Source: a virus. From it: DNA of 27,485 nucleotides. Position 1 is the first letter of the stretch; each line of letters begins with the position of its first letter. Made by a program: the position numbers and the translations under genes. Shown here piece after piece: positions 27,302-27,485 of this stretch. The stretch is taken from the IMG/VR virus record IMGVR_UViG_3300046533_000883, positions 1 to 27,485 of that record; one strand, written 5' to 3'. A model generated the notes under the pieces. That model searched no databases, was not told where the DNA came from, and was given only the letters and a program-made list of their open reading frames with translations.

Positions 27302-27339
27302 CTATAGGAGAAACCTATCGTGCTATAGGCAAAACCTAT
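27302..27339. promoter_or_regulatory. Two phased operator-like palindromes
   Basis: ATAGG-AGAAA-CCTAT (27304-27318) and ATAGG-CAAAA-CCTAT (27325-27339), each 15 bp with 5-bp half-sites, 21 bp apart, i.e. two helical turns on the same face. Together they form a direct repeat of the 17-bp unit CTATAGG-N2-AAACCTAT. This arrangement fits cooperative binding of a repressor or initiator. Confidence 0.6.
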
Positions 27340-27381
27340 TTCTTAACCTTTCGAGAACAAGATACACTTAGACCGTATCTG

Positions 27382-27415
27382 ATTAGGTACCCTCTGGTAT
27401 CCTCATTAGGTACCC
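27382..27415. repeat. GGTACC box array in the loop of the inverted repeat
   Basis: ATTAGGTACCC at 27382-27392 and again at 27405-27415 (23 bp apart), with a related GGTATCC at 27396-27402 between them. A further GGTACC closes the left arm (27295-27300). The last copy runs into the right arm of the inverted repeat. Confidence 0.5.
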
Positions 27416-27485
27416 ATGCCTACGATCGGCCGGCAGCAACAGATCCACCGCAGCATTGTAGGAGCTGGTCAACGATCGAGGGCCA

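Larger units (their letters stand above)
26872..27485. other. Right-end non-coding control region
   Basis: About 610 bp without a convincing gene. From left to right: a leader hairpin CTCGGGC-AAAACC-GCCCGAG (26921-26940), the leftward promoter at 26954-26982, GC-rich sequence with a GGCCGA-CCG-TCGGCC hairpin (27150-27164), then the 77-bp inverted repeat and its AT-rich loop. Open frames here have skewed Arg/Ala/Gly composition and no ribosome binding sites. Confidence 0.55.
27224..27485. repeat. 77-bp perfect inverted repeat with 108-bp loop at the right edge
   Basis: Bases 27224-27300 are the exact reverse complement of 27409-27485. The right arm ends at the last base of the window, so the true repeat may be longer. 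The 108-bp loop (27301-27408) is AT-rich compared with the arms and holds operator-like repeats. It may be a terminal or invertible structure, or an assembly or amplification fold-back. Confidence 0.85.

Noticed and set aside
27027-27302. Leftward frame starting in the left arm of the inverted repeat (MPTIGRQQQ...)
   Set aside because: No ribosome binding site and Ala/Gly/Arg/Ser-biased composition. The same start also occurs rightward in the right arm at 27416, so a gene beginning in the repeat cannot be excluded, but neither copy is convincing here.
1-27485. tRNA genes and CRISPR arrays
   Set aside because: I saw no tRNA-like T-loop plus acceptor pairing and no array of 25-40 bp repeats with unique spacers; the repeated PDQGLPG DNA at 19.8-20.2 kb is coding.
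1-27485. Circular or terminally redundant genome
   Set aside because: The first bases do not recur at the right end in direct orientation; the only end repeat is the inverted one at 27224-27485.

Overview
The window looks like part of the genome of a tailed phage (or prophage-derived phage contig) with high GC content, most likely of short-tailed podovirus type. Support for this is a head-to-tail adaptor-like protein, a P22 gp10/T7 gp12-like tail nozzle protein, tail fibre proteins, and a row of large Ala/Gly/Gln-rich proteins of the internal-virion (ejection) kind. An alphaproteobacterial host is my inference, from the base composition, the PEP-CTERM protein and a chromosomal-type parS site; nothing in the window proves it. 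Terminase, portal, major capsid protein, endolysin, integrase and DNA polymerase are not seen, so this is a partial genome.

Layout. (1) 1-13.7 kb, rightward: the tightly packed late structural block. It contains the end of a small virion protein, adaptor, nozzle, fibre and small tail proteins, a gp13-like small protein, then four large internal-virion candidates, ending in small basic, charged and membrane proteins. (2) 13.86-16.27 kb, leftward: nine small genes (KTSC-domain protein, several hypothetical proteins, a GT-A glycosyltransferase, a zinc-ribbon protein) led by a promoter that overlaps a 22-bp perfect palindrome. (3) 16.29-17.13 kb: about 830 bp without a convincing gene but rich in hairpins and inverted repeats. 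(4) 17.13-19.8 kb: a leftward trio (lipoprotein, small soluble protein, membrane protein) divergent from a rightward recombination module (ERF annealing protein, zinc-ribbon protein, YqaJ/lambda-Exo-type nuclease). A small leftward membrane protein and a ribbon-helix-helix-like regulator follow. (5) 19.8-21.2 kb, rightward: a Pro/Gly repeat protein and a self-contained PEP-CTERM gene lying between two strong terminators (a moron-like cargo gene). (6) 21.2-24.95 kb, leftward operon from a TTGACG-N17-TATATT promoter: small proteins, two helix-turn-helix proteins, an adenine/N4-cytosine methyltransferase and a C5-cytosine methyltransferase. (7) 25.0-26.9 kb, leftward: very early-type small genes, two of which are preceded by a duplicated leader of about 115 nt with a covarying hairpin; the promoter is TTGACG-N17-TACAGT. 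(8) 26.9-27.5 kb: non-coding control region ending in a 77-bp inverted repeat whose loop holds a pair of ATAGG-N5-CCTAT operators and repeated GGTACC boxes.

How the parts may work together. The leftward small genes and methyltransferases look like early host-takeover and anti-restriction functions. The ERF/exonuclease pair would process and anneal phage DNA. The rightward late block would build the neck, tail and ejection apparatus. The most unusual features are the parS-like site at the start of an internal virion gene, the PEP-CTERM cargo gene, the twin structured leaders, and the inverted repeat with phased operators at the right end.
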